Shown in pieces: positions 8,413 to 16,035 of a stretch of 64,000 bases of DNA. The notes below the pieces were generated by a model. The model had not been told where the DNA came from and did not search any database. It saw only the letters and a list, made by a program, of their open reading frames with translations. A program made the position numbers and the translations under genes. Source of the stretch: Pseudomonas moorei (GTDB lineage: Bacteria > Pseudomonadota > Gammaproteobacteria > Pseudomonadales > Pseudomonadaceae); contig NZ_VZPP01000012.1 in assembly GCF_008801475.1 (NCBI RefSeq), positions 62,001-126,000 of the forward strand, written 5' to 3'. How positions within the stretch are numbered: the stretch's first letter is position 1; every line of letters begins with the position of its first letter.

Positions 8413-8864
8413 AAAAAGGCAAGCCCCCCCGATCAGTGGCCGTCCCGAGCGTCAAGCCGATGAGCCCGCCAAGCCCGCAAAAAAAGTGTGACCAAAACGG
8501 GTGAAAAAGTTTAAATTAGTGTTAACTCTCTAATGCAGTGCTTTAACCTTTTGTATTCGGGGACTGTGGTATTGGTCTTACAGAAGTAATTTCGTTAGTC
8601 TCTGCGAGTCATTTTCGTTAGTGTCCGGCTTGTAGTATTTCTCTTACAGTCAGACAGTCTGTTTTGAATAATTTCAGGTTTTTTCTTTCTGTGTCGGTCG
8701 CACTTTGGCTACGCACTTGCAGGAACGTTCCTGCTTACTTTCCAGATAAATTGATCGATCATCTTTCGGCGTTGAAAGTTCAGCTGAGCAAATAGCTGCT
8801 CGTGACGGTTTTGCTCAACTTGAACTTTCTGCGTTAATCCTTTTTAAAAGACAGGTACTGAAAG
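8413..8864. other. Noncoding AT-rich leader/promoter region of the fimbrial cluster
   Basis: No credible gene is visible in these ~450 bases. The stretch is clearly richer in A and T than its surroundings. It carries an inverted repeat ATTAG...CTAAT (8515-8519 and 8530-8534) and two copies of TTTCGTTAGT about 30 bases apart around 8600. This is where the promoter and regulator sites for the pilin gene must lie. I cannot point to a specific promoter with confidence. Confidence 0.5.
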
Positions 8865-9341
8865 ATGTTCAAGAAAATCGCGTTCGCTGCTCCTCTGGCT
8901 GTTCTGGCACTGAGTTCTTCCATGGCGTTTGCCGCCACTGAAGCCAAGCACGCCATCAACCTGATTGCCCACGTTCCGGCCGACGACTTCTACGCGGTTC
9001 CGGTGGATTCTGATCTGGTCAACAAAGACCAGGACATGAGCTACAACCCGTCTACCGGTTCGATGCGAACCGTCGACGGGCACTTTGATGTCCTCCACAC
9101 CGCCGGCAAGGTAAACGCCCGACTTGAAGGCGTGCCGAAGCTGATTGCCGGTAACAAGACCATCGATTTGAAAGTCGAACTCAACGGCAAGGCGCTGACA
9201 ACTACTTCGCAAGAAGTTGTTGGCGACACCGAGTCCAATACTCGTTATCGCGCGCCATTCAAAGTCAGTGCGGTCGGTGGCAAACCTGATGCGGGCGACT
9301 ATACCGGCGTCGTCATGTTGGTGGTTGAACCTTCCGTCTAA
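8865..9341 (+). CDS. CS1/CblA-type major fimbrial subunit
   Basis: The 158-aa protein is the likely major pilin of a CS1-type (alternate chaperone pathway) fimbria. It has a clean signal peptide ending SSMAFA near residue 23. The mature start TEAKHAINLIAHVPADDFYAV resembles the N-terminal donor strand of CS1/CblA pilins. The C-terminal YTGVVMLVVEPSV is the conserved last strand. Length matches the family (~155-170 aa). It is first in a cluster followed by usher, tip adhesin and chaperone genes. Two stable hairpins separate it from the usher gene, which fits higher expression of the pilin. Confidence 0.92.
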   Translation: MFKKIAFAAPLAVLALSSSMAFAATEAKHAINLIAHVPADDFYAVPVDSDLVNKDQDMSYNPSTGSMRTVDGHFDVLHTAGKVNARLEGVPKLIAGNKTIDLKVELNGKALTTTSQEVVGDTESNTRYRAPFKVSAVGGKPDAGDYTGVVMLVVEPSV

Positions 9342-9360
9342 GTTAAAACTCAACGGTAAA

Positions 9361-9384
9361 ACGCTTACTTGCTTCAAGTAGCGT
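9361..9384 (+). terminator. Hairpin 1 after the pilin gene (partial terminator or processing site)
   Basis: ACGCTTACTTG and CAAGTAGCGT pair with one bulged T around a 3-base loop. There is no T-run, so it more likely stabilises the pilin message or marks a processing point than ends transcription fully. Confidence 0.5.
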
Positions 9385-9386
9385 AA

Positions 9387-9418
9387 CCGGTCGACAAACA
9401 TATCTGTCTGTCGACCGG
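9387..9418 (+). terminator. Hairpin 2 after the pilin gene (partial terminator or mRNA stabiliser)
   Basis: Arms CCGGTCGACA (9387-9396) and TGTCGACCGG (9409-9418) form a perfect 10-bp stem with a 12-base loop, followed by GCTTTGACTTT. It lies 34 bases before the usher start. Confidence 0.6.
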
Positions 9419-9451
9419 GCTTTGACTTTCTCGTAATCAGAGTACTTGTTC

Positions 9452-11974
9452 ATGTTCCCGATGACGCCCATCGCGGCAGCGCTTGCGTTGCTGTTATGTA
9501 GCAGTGCATTTGCGGCGCCCACTTCCGTTGATAATACGCCACGAAGTTTGCTGGCCCAGGCCAAAGGCTTGCCGTCAGAGTTCGAGGAGCATTTCTTCGA
9601 CGTTCCGCTGGCGGTTCGGGTCGAACTCGATCAGCAACCCCTCGGCGAGGCGATGATTGTGTTGTCCCGCGATGACCGGGTGACATTGCTCGATTTCACC
9701 GATACCAGTGAAAGCCGTTTCGGTGCCGGGGAGCGCCAGACCTGGGCGGATATCCTCAAGCCCGGCGTCGCCTTGGGTGCCTGCACGGGGCAATGCCCGG
9801 AACAAATGCTGGCGGTGCACTACAACCTGGAAAATTCATTGCTGTCGATCGTCACCGAAAATGCCGAGCGCGACAGCGAAACCAAGCGTTTCCACGATCA
9901 ACCCGAAGGCGGCAGCAGCGGCCTGATGGTGCGTAACCAACTCAATCTCAACGGTGGCCAGGATCAAGACCTGGGAGGTCGTTTCGGTCTGGAAGCCAGC
10001 GGCAGCCTGGGCAACTGGAGCCAGACCTTCAACATGCAACTGGCACGTCTGGGCGGGCCGGATGACAAGACCTACCACGCGGTGCATGAGCTTTTCACTC
10101 AGCGCGAACTGGAAGGCAGTTTCCTCCGGCTGGGCTACTTCACGCCCAATTCCGAAGGCCTGACGCGCCAACCCCGTTCGTTCGGCACCAGCCCCGACAC
10201 CGCCGTGGGCGTGATGTATGGCAGCTCCGACAGTCTGGCCATCGACAGTCCGAAACCCAGCGTGTACCCGGTTTATGTCACCGCCAACCGTCAGGGCTCG
10301 GTAGAGATCTACCGCGATGGCCTGTTGATCAATACACAGTCGGTCCCGGCCGGCTTGCAGACCCTCGACACCCGGCCATTGCCTGGCGGCATTTACGAAG
10401 TGGAAGTACGGCTGATCGAGGACGGTCAAGTCACCTCGACCACTCAGGAGCTGATCTACAAGCCGAACAACTGGCGCAACCACGATGAGCGCTGGCGCTA
10501 CAACCTGTTCGCCGGGCAGGAAAGCAAACTGTTGAGCAACTGGGATCAACAAAGCAGTGGCGATGCCACGGCGGGCGCCTCGATCAACTATCTGCTGCAC
10601 CCAAGGGTGATACTCGGCCTGTCGGCACGCCAGGTGCGGGAAAAGCTCCAGTACGGCAGCTCCATCGACTGGACCCTGGGCAACAGCACCAGTGTCTACG
10701 CCAACCTTTACCAGACCGAAGACCACGGCACCGGTGCCGACCTGCAAGGTCTGTACAACTATGGTGCCGGCAGCCTGGTGATCAGCCACAACCGTAGCTG
10801 GCTCGACACCACCAATACCTACGACACGCTGCCCGACGGCACCCGCGTGCGCCAACGCAATGTGTTCACCGGCCAGACCAGCAATTCATCGCTGGCGCTG
10901 AACCACCGTATCAGCCGCAAGAGTTCGCTCAATGCCCGTGTGTCCCACAGTGAGGGCAATGTCGAAGGTGTCGGCGTCGACCTCGGCTGGACCCAACGTA
11001 CCCAGATGTTTGGCAGCGACGCCAATTGGCGTCTGTCGCTGTTCGACCGTCCGGGCAGCTACAGCAGCGGCGAAGCGCGCAATCGCGGGGTCGACCTGAG
11101 CATCAACATGGCCCTCGGTGGTCCTGGCCAGCAGATTTCCGGGAGCATCGGCAGCCGCACCGCCCGTGAAGGCGGTCGTGACAACAACGCCTCTCTCGGT
11201 TACCGCAAGGACCTGCAAGACCACGTGCTGCAGAGCGTTTCAGTGACTGCGCTCACCGACACCTATGGCGTCGGCCTGTCGAGCCTGGCGAATTTTCGTA
11301 CCGATGAGATCAACGGCGACGGCTTTATCCAGCGCTCGTCGTTCAACAACAACTTCACCGGCGGTGTGAACCTCGACAGCACGCTGGTCGTCGGCGCTCA
11401 ACGCATGGCGTTGACCAGCCAGCATCAAGGGCGCGGCGCCGGGATGATCGTTGATGTCGAGTCCGACATCGACGGTATTGCCTTGCGCGCCGACGACCTC
11501 AGCGGCGGCAGCGCAGCCCTGCGACCAGGGCGCAATTTCATTCCGCTGACGGCCTACAGGAACAGTTCAGTGAGTTTCGATTTCGAAGGCAATCACGTGC
11601 CGGCGGCCAGCATCGAACCTTCGCGCACCCGCTATCACCTGAACAAGGGGGGCGTGGAGTACCGCAAGGTGCGGGTAATGAAAACCCTGACCGTGCTCGG
11701 GCGTCTGCTCGATCCGCAGGGGCGGCCGCTAAAGGGCCACCACGTGATCAACCACGCCAGCCGTGGGGTCAGCGAGGTCGACGGCTTCTTCTCGATGGAA
11801 ATGAACGCGGGCTCACCGACCCTGGAAGTGCGTTATGCCGACCAGTTGCTGTGCCAGTTCCGCCTCGATGTCGACAAACACCGCAGTGAAAACAACGTGC
11901 TGATGATCGGTGATTTGCGCTGTTCGCCGGACACCCTGGCGAACGCCACCCACAACGCCGAGACGGCGGGCTGA
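9452..11974 (+). CDS. CS1-type fimbrial outer-membrane usher (CfaC/CblC-like)
   Basis: The ~840-aa protein forms the outer-membrane pore that assembles and secretes the fimbria. A signal peptide (AALALLLCSSAFA) is followed by an N-terminal periplasmic domain, a long beta-barrel with repeated GNSTSVYANLY- and NRSWLDTTNTY-type strands, a plug-like segment with YVTANRQGSVEIYRDGLLI, and a C-terminal carboxypeptidase-regulatory-like domain with VLGRLLDPQGRPLKGHHVIN. Length agrees with CS1 ushers (~850 aa). I chose the ATG at 9452, preceded by AGAG; a TTG at 9446 and an ATG at 9461 are also possible. It sits between the pilin and adhesin genes, as in cbl and cfa-like clusters. Confidence 0.9.
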   Translation: MFPMTPIAAALALLLCSSAFAAPTSVDNTPRSLLAQAKGLPSEFEEHFFDVPLAVRVELDQQPLGEAMIVLSRDDRVTLLDFTDTSESRFGAGERQTWADILKPGVALGACTGQCPEQMLAVHYNLENSLLSIVTENAERDSETKRFHDQPEGGSSGLMVRNQLNLNGGQDQDLGGRFGLEASGSLGNWSQTFNMQLARLGGPDDKTYHAVHELFTQRELEGSFLRLGYFTPNSEGLTRQPRSFGTSPDTAVGVMYGSSDSLAIDSPKPSVYPVYVTANRQGSVEIYRDGLLINTQSVPAGLQTLDTRPLPGGIYEVEVRLIEDGQVTSTTQELIYKPNNWRNHDERWRYNLFAGQESKLLSNWDQQSSGDATAGASINYLLHPRVILGLSARQVREKLQYGSSIDWTLGNSTSVYANLYQTEDHGTGADLQGLYNYGAGSLVISHNRSWLDTTNTYDTLPDGTRVRQRNVFTGQTSNSSLALNHRISRKSSLNARVSHSEGNVEGVGVDLGWTQRTQMFGSDANWRLSLFDRPGSYSSGEARNRGVDLSINMALGGPGQQISGSIGSRTAREGGRDNNASLGYRKDLQDHVLQSVSVTALTDTYGVGLSSLANFRTDEINGDGFIQRSSFNNNFTGGVNLDSTLVVGAQRMALTSQHQGRGAGMIVDVESDIDGIALRADDLSGGSAALRPGRNFIPLTAYRNSSVSFDFEGNHVPAASIEPSRTRYHLNKGGVEYRKVRVMKTLTVLGRLLDPQGRPLKGHHVINHASRGVSEVDGFFSMEMNAGSPTLEVRYADQLLCQFRLDVDKHRSENNVLMIGDLRCSPDTLANATHNAETAG

Positions 11975-12014
11975 AGGCCCGTCGTTGAATCTGGTTTTCG
12001 GAGGTCAGGCATAG

Positions 12015-13277
12015 ATGAACGTCTCGCGTTCTTTCGTTTCACATGGCAAGGGGTGGTTGGCGGGTGCATTGCTCGTCAGCATCATGACGACTTCAGCCAA
12101 AGCCGAGGACGTCAGGATCACCGCCGTGTTCAAGCCGGACTCGGCCTATCCGCATCTCAACAAGTTCAAGAACACCACGCCGCCCAGCGGTTATTGCGGG
12201 AGCTGGCCGGAGCAGTGTGAATTGCACAATTTCTTCAGCTTGAAGGTGCCGATTCAATTCAATTCACGTTTACCGATCCCGGCCAATCACCCCTCCGTGC
12301 GGCAGGGGGCGATGTTGAAAGCGCCAGCGCAGTGGCGCGAGTTGACGGTGTATCACGAAACAACCAGAGAACCGGAGAAGGTCCGGGTACGGATAGCCGG
12401 TATCGGCTCGCAGGTGGCGACCGATGATGTGATGACGCTGGTGGGGGGCGCCGCCGATTACCGCATTGCGCACAACCTGTTATGGGGCCTGAGTTGGGTG
12501 AATGCACCGTCGCCCTGTGTCTACAGCGGGGTGGGCTGGTACACCTCCACCACCTACGATTTTTTCTGGCAAACGCCCACCGAAGGCGTCTGTTCCAAAC
12601 AGGCAAAGTTCAACGTTCCATGGCTGCGCTTCAACCACCTGGATTTCGCCTATGAACTGGAGACCCCCAATCCCTTGGGCATGTCTTCTGGGCAATACAC
12701 GGGCTCGCTGACTTACAGCATCGGCCCCACCGGCGATTTCGATTTCGGCGATGTGTTGATACCGACCGATTCGGTGTTGACCCTGAACTTCAATCTCGAC
12801 GTTCAACACACCCTTAAGGTCGACATCCCGCCCGGTGGCGAGCAAGTCCAGTTGGTCCCGGCCGGGGGCTGGCAGAGCTGGTTGCAGGCAGGGCGCAAAC
12901 CGGTACGGCTGTTCCATGACCAGAGCTTCAATATCTCGGCCTCATCGCGCTTCAAGATGTACATGGAGTGTGAGTTCATCGGCGTCAGTTACGACTGTCT
13001 GCTCGATGATCGCGTCTCCAGACGGCAGGTGGAGCTGCAAGTCTTTGTCACCTTGCCCGGTGGCCTGACCGACCTGAGCGGGCAACCCGTCAGGCATATG
13101 CGTCTGCGAGCGGGCGCGGCCAATGCGCTGTATTTCCAGCCGGGTTTCTACGTCGACAGGGCGCCGGGTGTCCTGCACTTCGAGGTGCCGCAAAGGCAGG
13201 TGGAATTCATGTTGTCGCCCGGTGCCGGGCCCTTCTACAGGGGCAAGGTCACCGTGATCTGGGATTCGGAAATCTGA
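12015..13277 (+). CDS. CS1-type minor pilin/tip adhesin (CblD/CfaE-like), copy 1
   Basis: The 420-aa protein is the probable tip subunit that starts fimbrial assembly and binds the target surface. After a signal peptide ending TSAKA comes the adhesin domain with ITAVFKPDSAYPHLNKFKN and TTPPSGYCG, cysteine-rich in its first 250 residues. The pilin domain follows, starting around GDFDFGDVLIPTDSVLTLNF, with the CblD-family segment HTLKVDIPPGGEQVQLVPAG and GGWQSWLQAGRKPVRLF. It ends FYRGKVTVIWDSEI, a donor-strand-accepting final strand. A close paralog lies at 14727-15977. GGAGGT lies upstream of the ATG. Confidence 0.88.
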   Translation: MNVSRSFVSHGKGWLAGALLVSIMTTSAKAEDVRITAVFKPDSAYPHLNKFKNTTPPSGYCGSWPEQCELHNFFSLKVPIQFNSRLPIPANHPSVRQGAMLKAPAQWRELTVYHETTREPEKVRVRIAGIGSQVATDDVMTLVGGAADYRIAHNLLWGLSWVNAPSPCVYSGVGWYTSTTYDFFWQTPTEGVCSKQAKFNVPWLRFNHLDFAYELETPNPLGMSSGQYTGSLTYSIGPTGDFDFGDVLIPTDSVLTLNFNLDVQHTLKVDIPPGGEQVQLVPAGGWQSWLQAGRKPVRLFHDQSFNISASSRFKMYMECEFIGVSYDCLLDDRVSRRQVELQVFVTLPGGLTDLSGQPVRHMRLRAGAANALYFQPGFYVDRAPGVLHFEVPQRQVEFMLSPGAGPFYRGKVTVIWDSEI

Positions 13278-13336
13278 TGGGCCGCCTCTCGAGGGACCGC
13301 GCCTGTGTTGTGTTCAATGTCATGAGGTTCAAGGGT

Positions 13337-14080
13337 ATGAAGCGTCTGTGGTTGCTGTTGGGGTTGAGCGGATTTTCGCTGGCGGTTCAGGCAGGTCCGC
13401 AGATCAATGTCGGAACGGTGTACGACTATCTGGACAGCGACAAGAGTACTTTCCTCAAGCGGGTGTACAACAGCGGGGACAGCACCGCGTTCGTCAAGGT
13501 CAACATCCTGGAAATCGTCTACGACGCCGATGGCAGCCACCGCGAAATACCGGTCAAGCCTCAATCGGATGGCGCCGGCCGGGATGGCTTGATGGCCAGC
13601 CCCGCCCGGCTGATCGTGCCGGCCAAAGGCATGCAGGGCACGCGTTTGCTGCACATGGGCGCGCGTGACACCGAACGGTATTTTCGTGTGCGCTTCGTGC
13701 CGGTGGTGCCGGAAAAGGAGGACGAATTCGCGGTGTCCAGTGAAGAGCGGGAGGCCTACAAGGAGAACCTGTCCGCGGGGGTCAACGTCATGACCGGGTT
13801 TGGCACGGTGTTTTTTGTCCGGCCGAAAAACAGCCGTTTCGACAGCGTGATAGATGACAGCGCCGGTGTTTATCGACTGCGCAATAACGGCAACACCGTG
13901 GTGGTGATCGATGAGTTTCGCAACTGCTCGCTGAAGAATGAAACCGAGTGCGAGCCCACCACCAAGCATCACGTTCTGGCGGGCAAGTCGTTCGAGTTCG
14001 AGAAAAAACCGGGTCGGGAGTACCGCTTCAACCTGATCGAAGGCGCCGACAAAAAGGCGTTGCGCGTTGCCAGCCAGTAA
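13337..14080 (+). CDS. CS1-type periplasmic fimbrial chaperone (CfaA/CblB-like)
   Basis: The ~247-aa protein escorts pilins and adhesins through the periplasm. I place the start at 13337, where MKRLWLLLGLSGFSLAVQAG gives a normal signal peptide; an in-frame ATG at 13322 and one overlapping the previous stop (13277) would add a non-secretory extension. The mature part has two immunoglobulin-like domains: YLDSDKSTFLKRVYNSGDS and VKVNILEIVYDADGSHREIP early, SPARLIVPAKGMQGTRLL and ERYFRVRFVPVVPEKEDEF in the middle, and GVYRLRNNGNTVVVIDEFRN late. This is the CS1-type (alternate) chaperone family, not the FimC/PapD family. An intrinsic terminator follows 11 bases after the stop. Confidence 0.88.
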   Translation: MKRLWLLLGLSGFSLAVQAGPQINVGTVYDYLDSDKSTFLKRVYNSGDSTAFVKVNILEIVYDADGSHREIPVKPQSDGAGRDGLMASPARLIVPAKGMQGTRLLHMGARDTERYFRVRFVPVVPEKEDEFAVSSEEREAYKENLSAGVNVMTGFGTVFFVRPKNSRFDSVIDDSAGVYRLRNNGNTVVVIDEFRNCSLKNETECEPTTKHHVLAGKSFEFEKKPGREYRFNLIEGADKKALRVASQ

Positions 14081-14090
14081 TACCGCCCAA

Positions 14091-14124
14091 GGCGAGTCGC
14101 CCAGGAGTACTCGCCGCTTTTTTT
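14091..14124 (+). terminator. Rho-independent terminator inside the fimbrial cluster
   Basis: GGCGAGT (14091-14097) pairs with ACTCGCC (14109-14115), followed by GC and seven T. It separates the chaperone gene from the second pilin gene, whose ATG is only 20 bases further on. Confidence 0.8.
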
Positions 14125-14143
14125 CACGCAACAGGTAACTGAC

Positions 14144-14632
14144 ATGATCAAGCAATCGGCCTTCGCCCTCTGTGTGGGCGTGATGACGTGTGCCCAGGTT
14201 TTTGCGGCGCGGGAAGAGCGCACGTTCGAGGTGTGGGCGGAAATTCCGACCTTGAGCTTTTACGTGATACCGGCCGAGTCGAACTGGATTCATATCGAAC
14301 AGACCCTGCCGTGGAATCTCAATACGTCGAGGCTCGAAGGGCTGCGCAAGAATTTCGACGTCAAGCACGACACCAGTGCGATCGAAGCGCGGCTGGACGC
14401 CGAGCCTTATCTGTTCAACGGACGTGAAGACCAGAACATCTACTTGCGGGTCAGTTTCAACGGTCAGGAGCTGAGCCACGATCCGAAACCGCGCGAAGTG
14501 GTGTCGGCGGCACAAGCCATGGCAGGCGGACGCTTTCCTTTGGACATTCAACCGAAGGTGCCGGCCGGTGGCTATAAGCCGGGTACGTATTACGGAACGG
14601 TCCAGCTGATATTCAGTGCCGCTGCACCCTGA
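14144..14632 (+). CDS. CS1-type fimbrial subunit, second copy
   Basis: The 162-aa protein has a signal peptide ending CAQVFA and a CS1-pilin-like mature region: REERTFEVWAEIPTLSFYVI at the N-terminus, LEGLRKNFDVKHDTSAIEAR in the middle and KPGTYYGTVQLIFSAAAP at the end. It is clearly related to, but well diverged from, the major pilin at 8865-9341, and lacks its length of hydrophobic C-terminal strand. It may be a minor shaft subunit or an alternative pilin. It comes directly after an intrinsic terminator and before the second adhesin gene. Confidence 0.83.
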   Translation: MIKQSAFALCVGVMTCAQVFAAREERTFEVWAEIPTLSFYVIPAESNWIHIEQTLPWNLNTSRLEGLRKNFDVKHDTSAIEARLDAEPYLFNGREDQNIYLRVSFNGQELSHDPKPREVVSAAQAMAGGRFPLDIQPKVPAGGYKPGTYYGTVQLIFSAAAP

Positions 14633-14726
14633 CCTCTTTGGTTATGCCGGGCCTTGAAGCGTTTGAATGACAAGTGGATATCAACCCTCCCAAGGAACAG
14701 GGCGGGGTTATCGGAGACGGGCACAG

Positions 14727-15977
14727 ATGAGCGTTACTGGATTTTTGTTTTCAACGAGGCTTCTTTGGTTATGGAGTCTTTTGATGGTGTGGTTGCTGAC
14801 GCCCCAGGCGTTGGCTCAGGACGTTTCAATCACTGCGTTGTTCAAGCCTGATTCGGCTCATCCGCACCTCAACAAGTTCACGAACACCACGCCACCCAGC
14901 GGTTATTGCAAAAGTCACGCGCAGCAGTGCGAGGGAGACGATTTGTTCAGCTTGCAGGTGCCGATTCAATTCCAATCACGTTCACCGATTCTGGCCAACC
15001 ATGCTTCCGAGCGGCGAGGGGCAATGTTGAAGGTGCCGGCGCAATGGCGTGATCTGGCCGTGATACATGAAACGACCGGAGACCCCCAAATGGTCCGGAT
15101 ACGTATCGCCGGCATTGGCTCACGTGCCGTGACCGATGACGTGAAGGAGCTGGTGGGCGGGGCCGAGGACTACCGGATTGCCCACAATCTTTTGTGGGGG
15201 TCGAGTTGGGTGTATGCACCATCGCCCTGTCAGTACACAGGCAGTGGATTTTACAGCACCAATTTTTACGAGTTTTTCTGGAAAGCGCCGATGGCGCAGG
15301 CCTGTTCAAAACAGGCGAAATATGACGTCCCTTGGTTGCGCTTCGATTATCTGGATTTCGCCTATGAACTGGAGACTCCCGATCCCCTGAAGATGGCTTC
15401 AGGGCTCTATAGTGGCTCGTTGACTTACACCATCGGCCCCAACGGCGACTTCGACTTCGGCGACGTCATGCTGCCGAGCAGTCCGGTGTTGACGATGAAC
15501 TTCAATCTCGACGTTCAACATACGCTCAAGGTCGATGTCCCGCCGGGAGGCGAGAAAATTCAGTTGGTACCGGCCGGTGGCTGGCAAAGCTGGTTACAGG
15601 CGGGGCGTAAACCGGTGCGGCTGTTCCGTGACCAGACCTTCAATATCTCGGCCAGTTCGCGCTTCAAAATGTTTCTACAGTGTTCAATCACCGACGGACG
15701 GGTCTGCTATTTGGCTGATCGGAATATGATGCTGACCGCTCCGTTGAAAGTCAGCGTGAGCTTGCCGGGTGGCCTGACCGATAACGCCGGAAGACCGGTC
15801 CAGCGTCAGGAACTGCTGACTGAGGGCGGGGCCGTGACTTTTCAGCCAGGCCACTATGTGGATCGTCAGCCGGGCACGTTGCACTTCGAACTTGAGAAGC
15901 CCGATCATCTTTTTTTGCCAGGGGCGCCAAAACAGTATTTCGGCAGTGTCACGGTGGTCTGGGATTCCGAAGTCTGA
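14727..15977 (+). CDS. CS1-type minor pilin/tip adhesin (CblD/CfaE-like), copy 2
   Basis: The ~416-aa protein is a close paralog of the adhesin at 12015-13277, with shared blocks such as LFKPDSAHPHLNKFTNTTPP, DFAYELETPDPLKMASG, NFNLDVQHTLKVDVPPGGE and QSWLQAGRKPVRLFRDQTFN. The start at 14727 gives a clear signal peptide (LLWLWSLLMVWLLTPQALA) and has GGAGA 9 bases upstream. Divergence is greatest near the C-terminal third and in the segment after the first cysteines, parts of which may contact the ligand. The two copies also match at DNA level, so the pair arose by tandem duplication. It may give the fimbria a second tip specificity. Confidence 0.86.
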   Translation: MSVTGFLFSTRLLWLWSLLMVWLLTPQALAQDVSITALFKPDSAHPHLNKFTNTTPPSGYCKSHAQQCEGDDLFSLQVPIQFQSRSPILANHASERRGAMLKVPAQWRDLAVIHETTGDPQMVRIRIAGIGSRAVTDDVKELVGGAEDYRIAHNLLWGSSWVYAPSPCQYTGSGFYSTNFYEFFWKAPMAQACSKQAKYDVPWLRFDYLDFAYELETPDPLKMASGLYSGSLTYTIGPNGDFDFGDVMLPSSPVLTMNFNLDVQHTLKVDVPPGGEKIQLVPAGGWQSWLQAGRKPVRLFRDQTFNISASSRFKMFLQCSITDGRVCYLADRNMMLTAPLKVSVSLPGGLTDNAGRPVQRQELLTEGGAVTFQPGHYVDRQPGTLHFELEKPDHLFLPGAPKQYFGSVTVVWDSEV

Positions 15978-15983
15978 GGTCCT

Positions 15984-16022
15984 GGGACAGCCTGACGGCG
16001 CAAACCGCCGTCAGGCTGTCCC
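15984..16022. terminator. Strong hairpin between convergent genes
   Basis: A perfect 17-bp stem (15984-16000 with 16006-16022, arms starting GGGACAGCCTGACGGCG) and a 5-base loop lie between the second adhesin gene and the NEL gene, which converge. A T-run is weak on both sides, but the stem is long enough to block both transcripts. Confidence 0.75.
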
Positions 16023-16035
16023 AATCTCTTCGGTT

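Noticed and set aside
9446..9451. TTG start for the usher
   Set aside because: The ATG two codons later (9452) has better spacing from AGAG and a more normal signal peptide.
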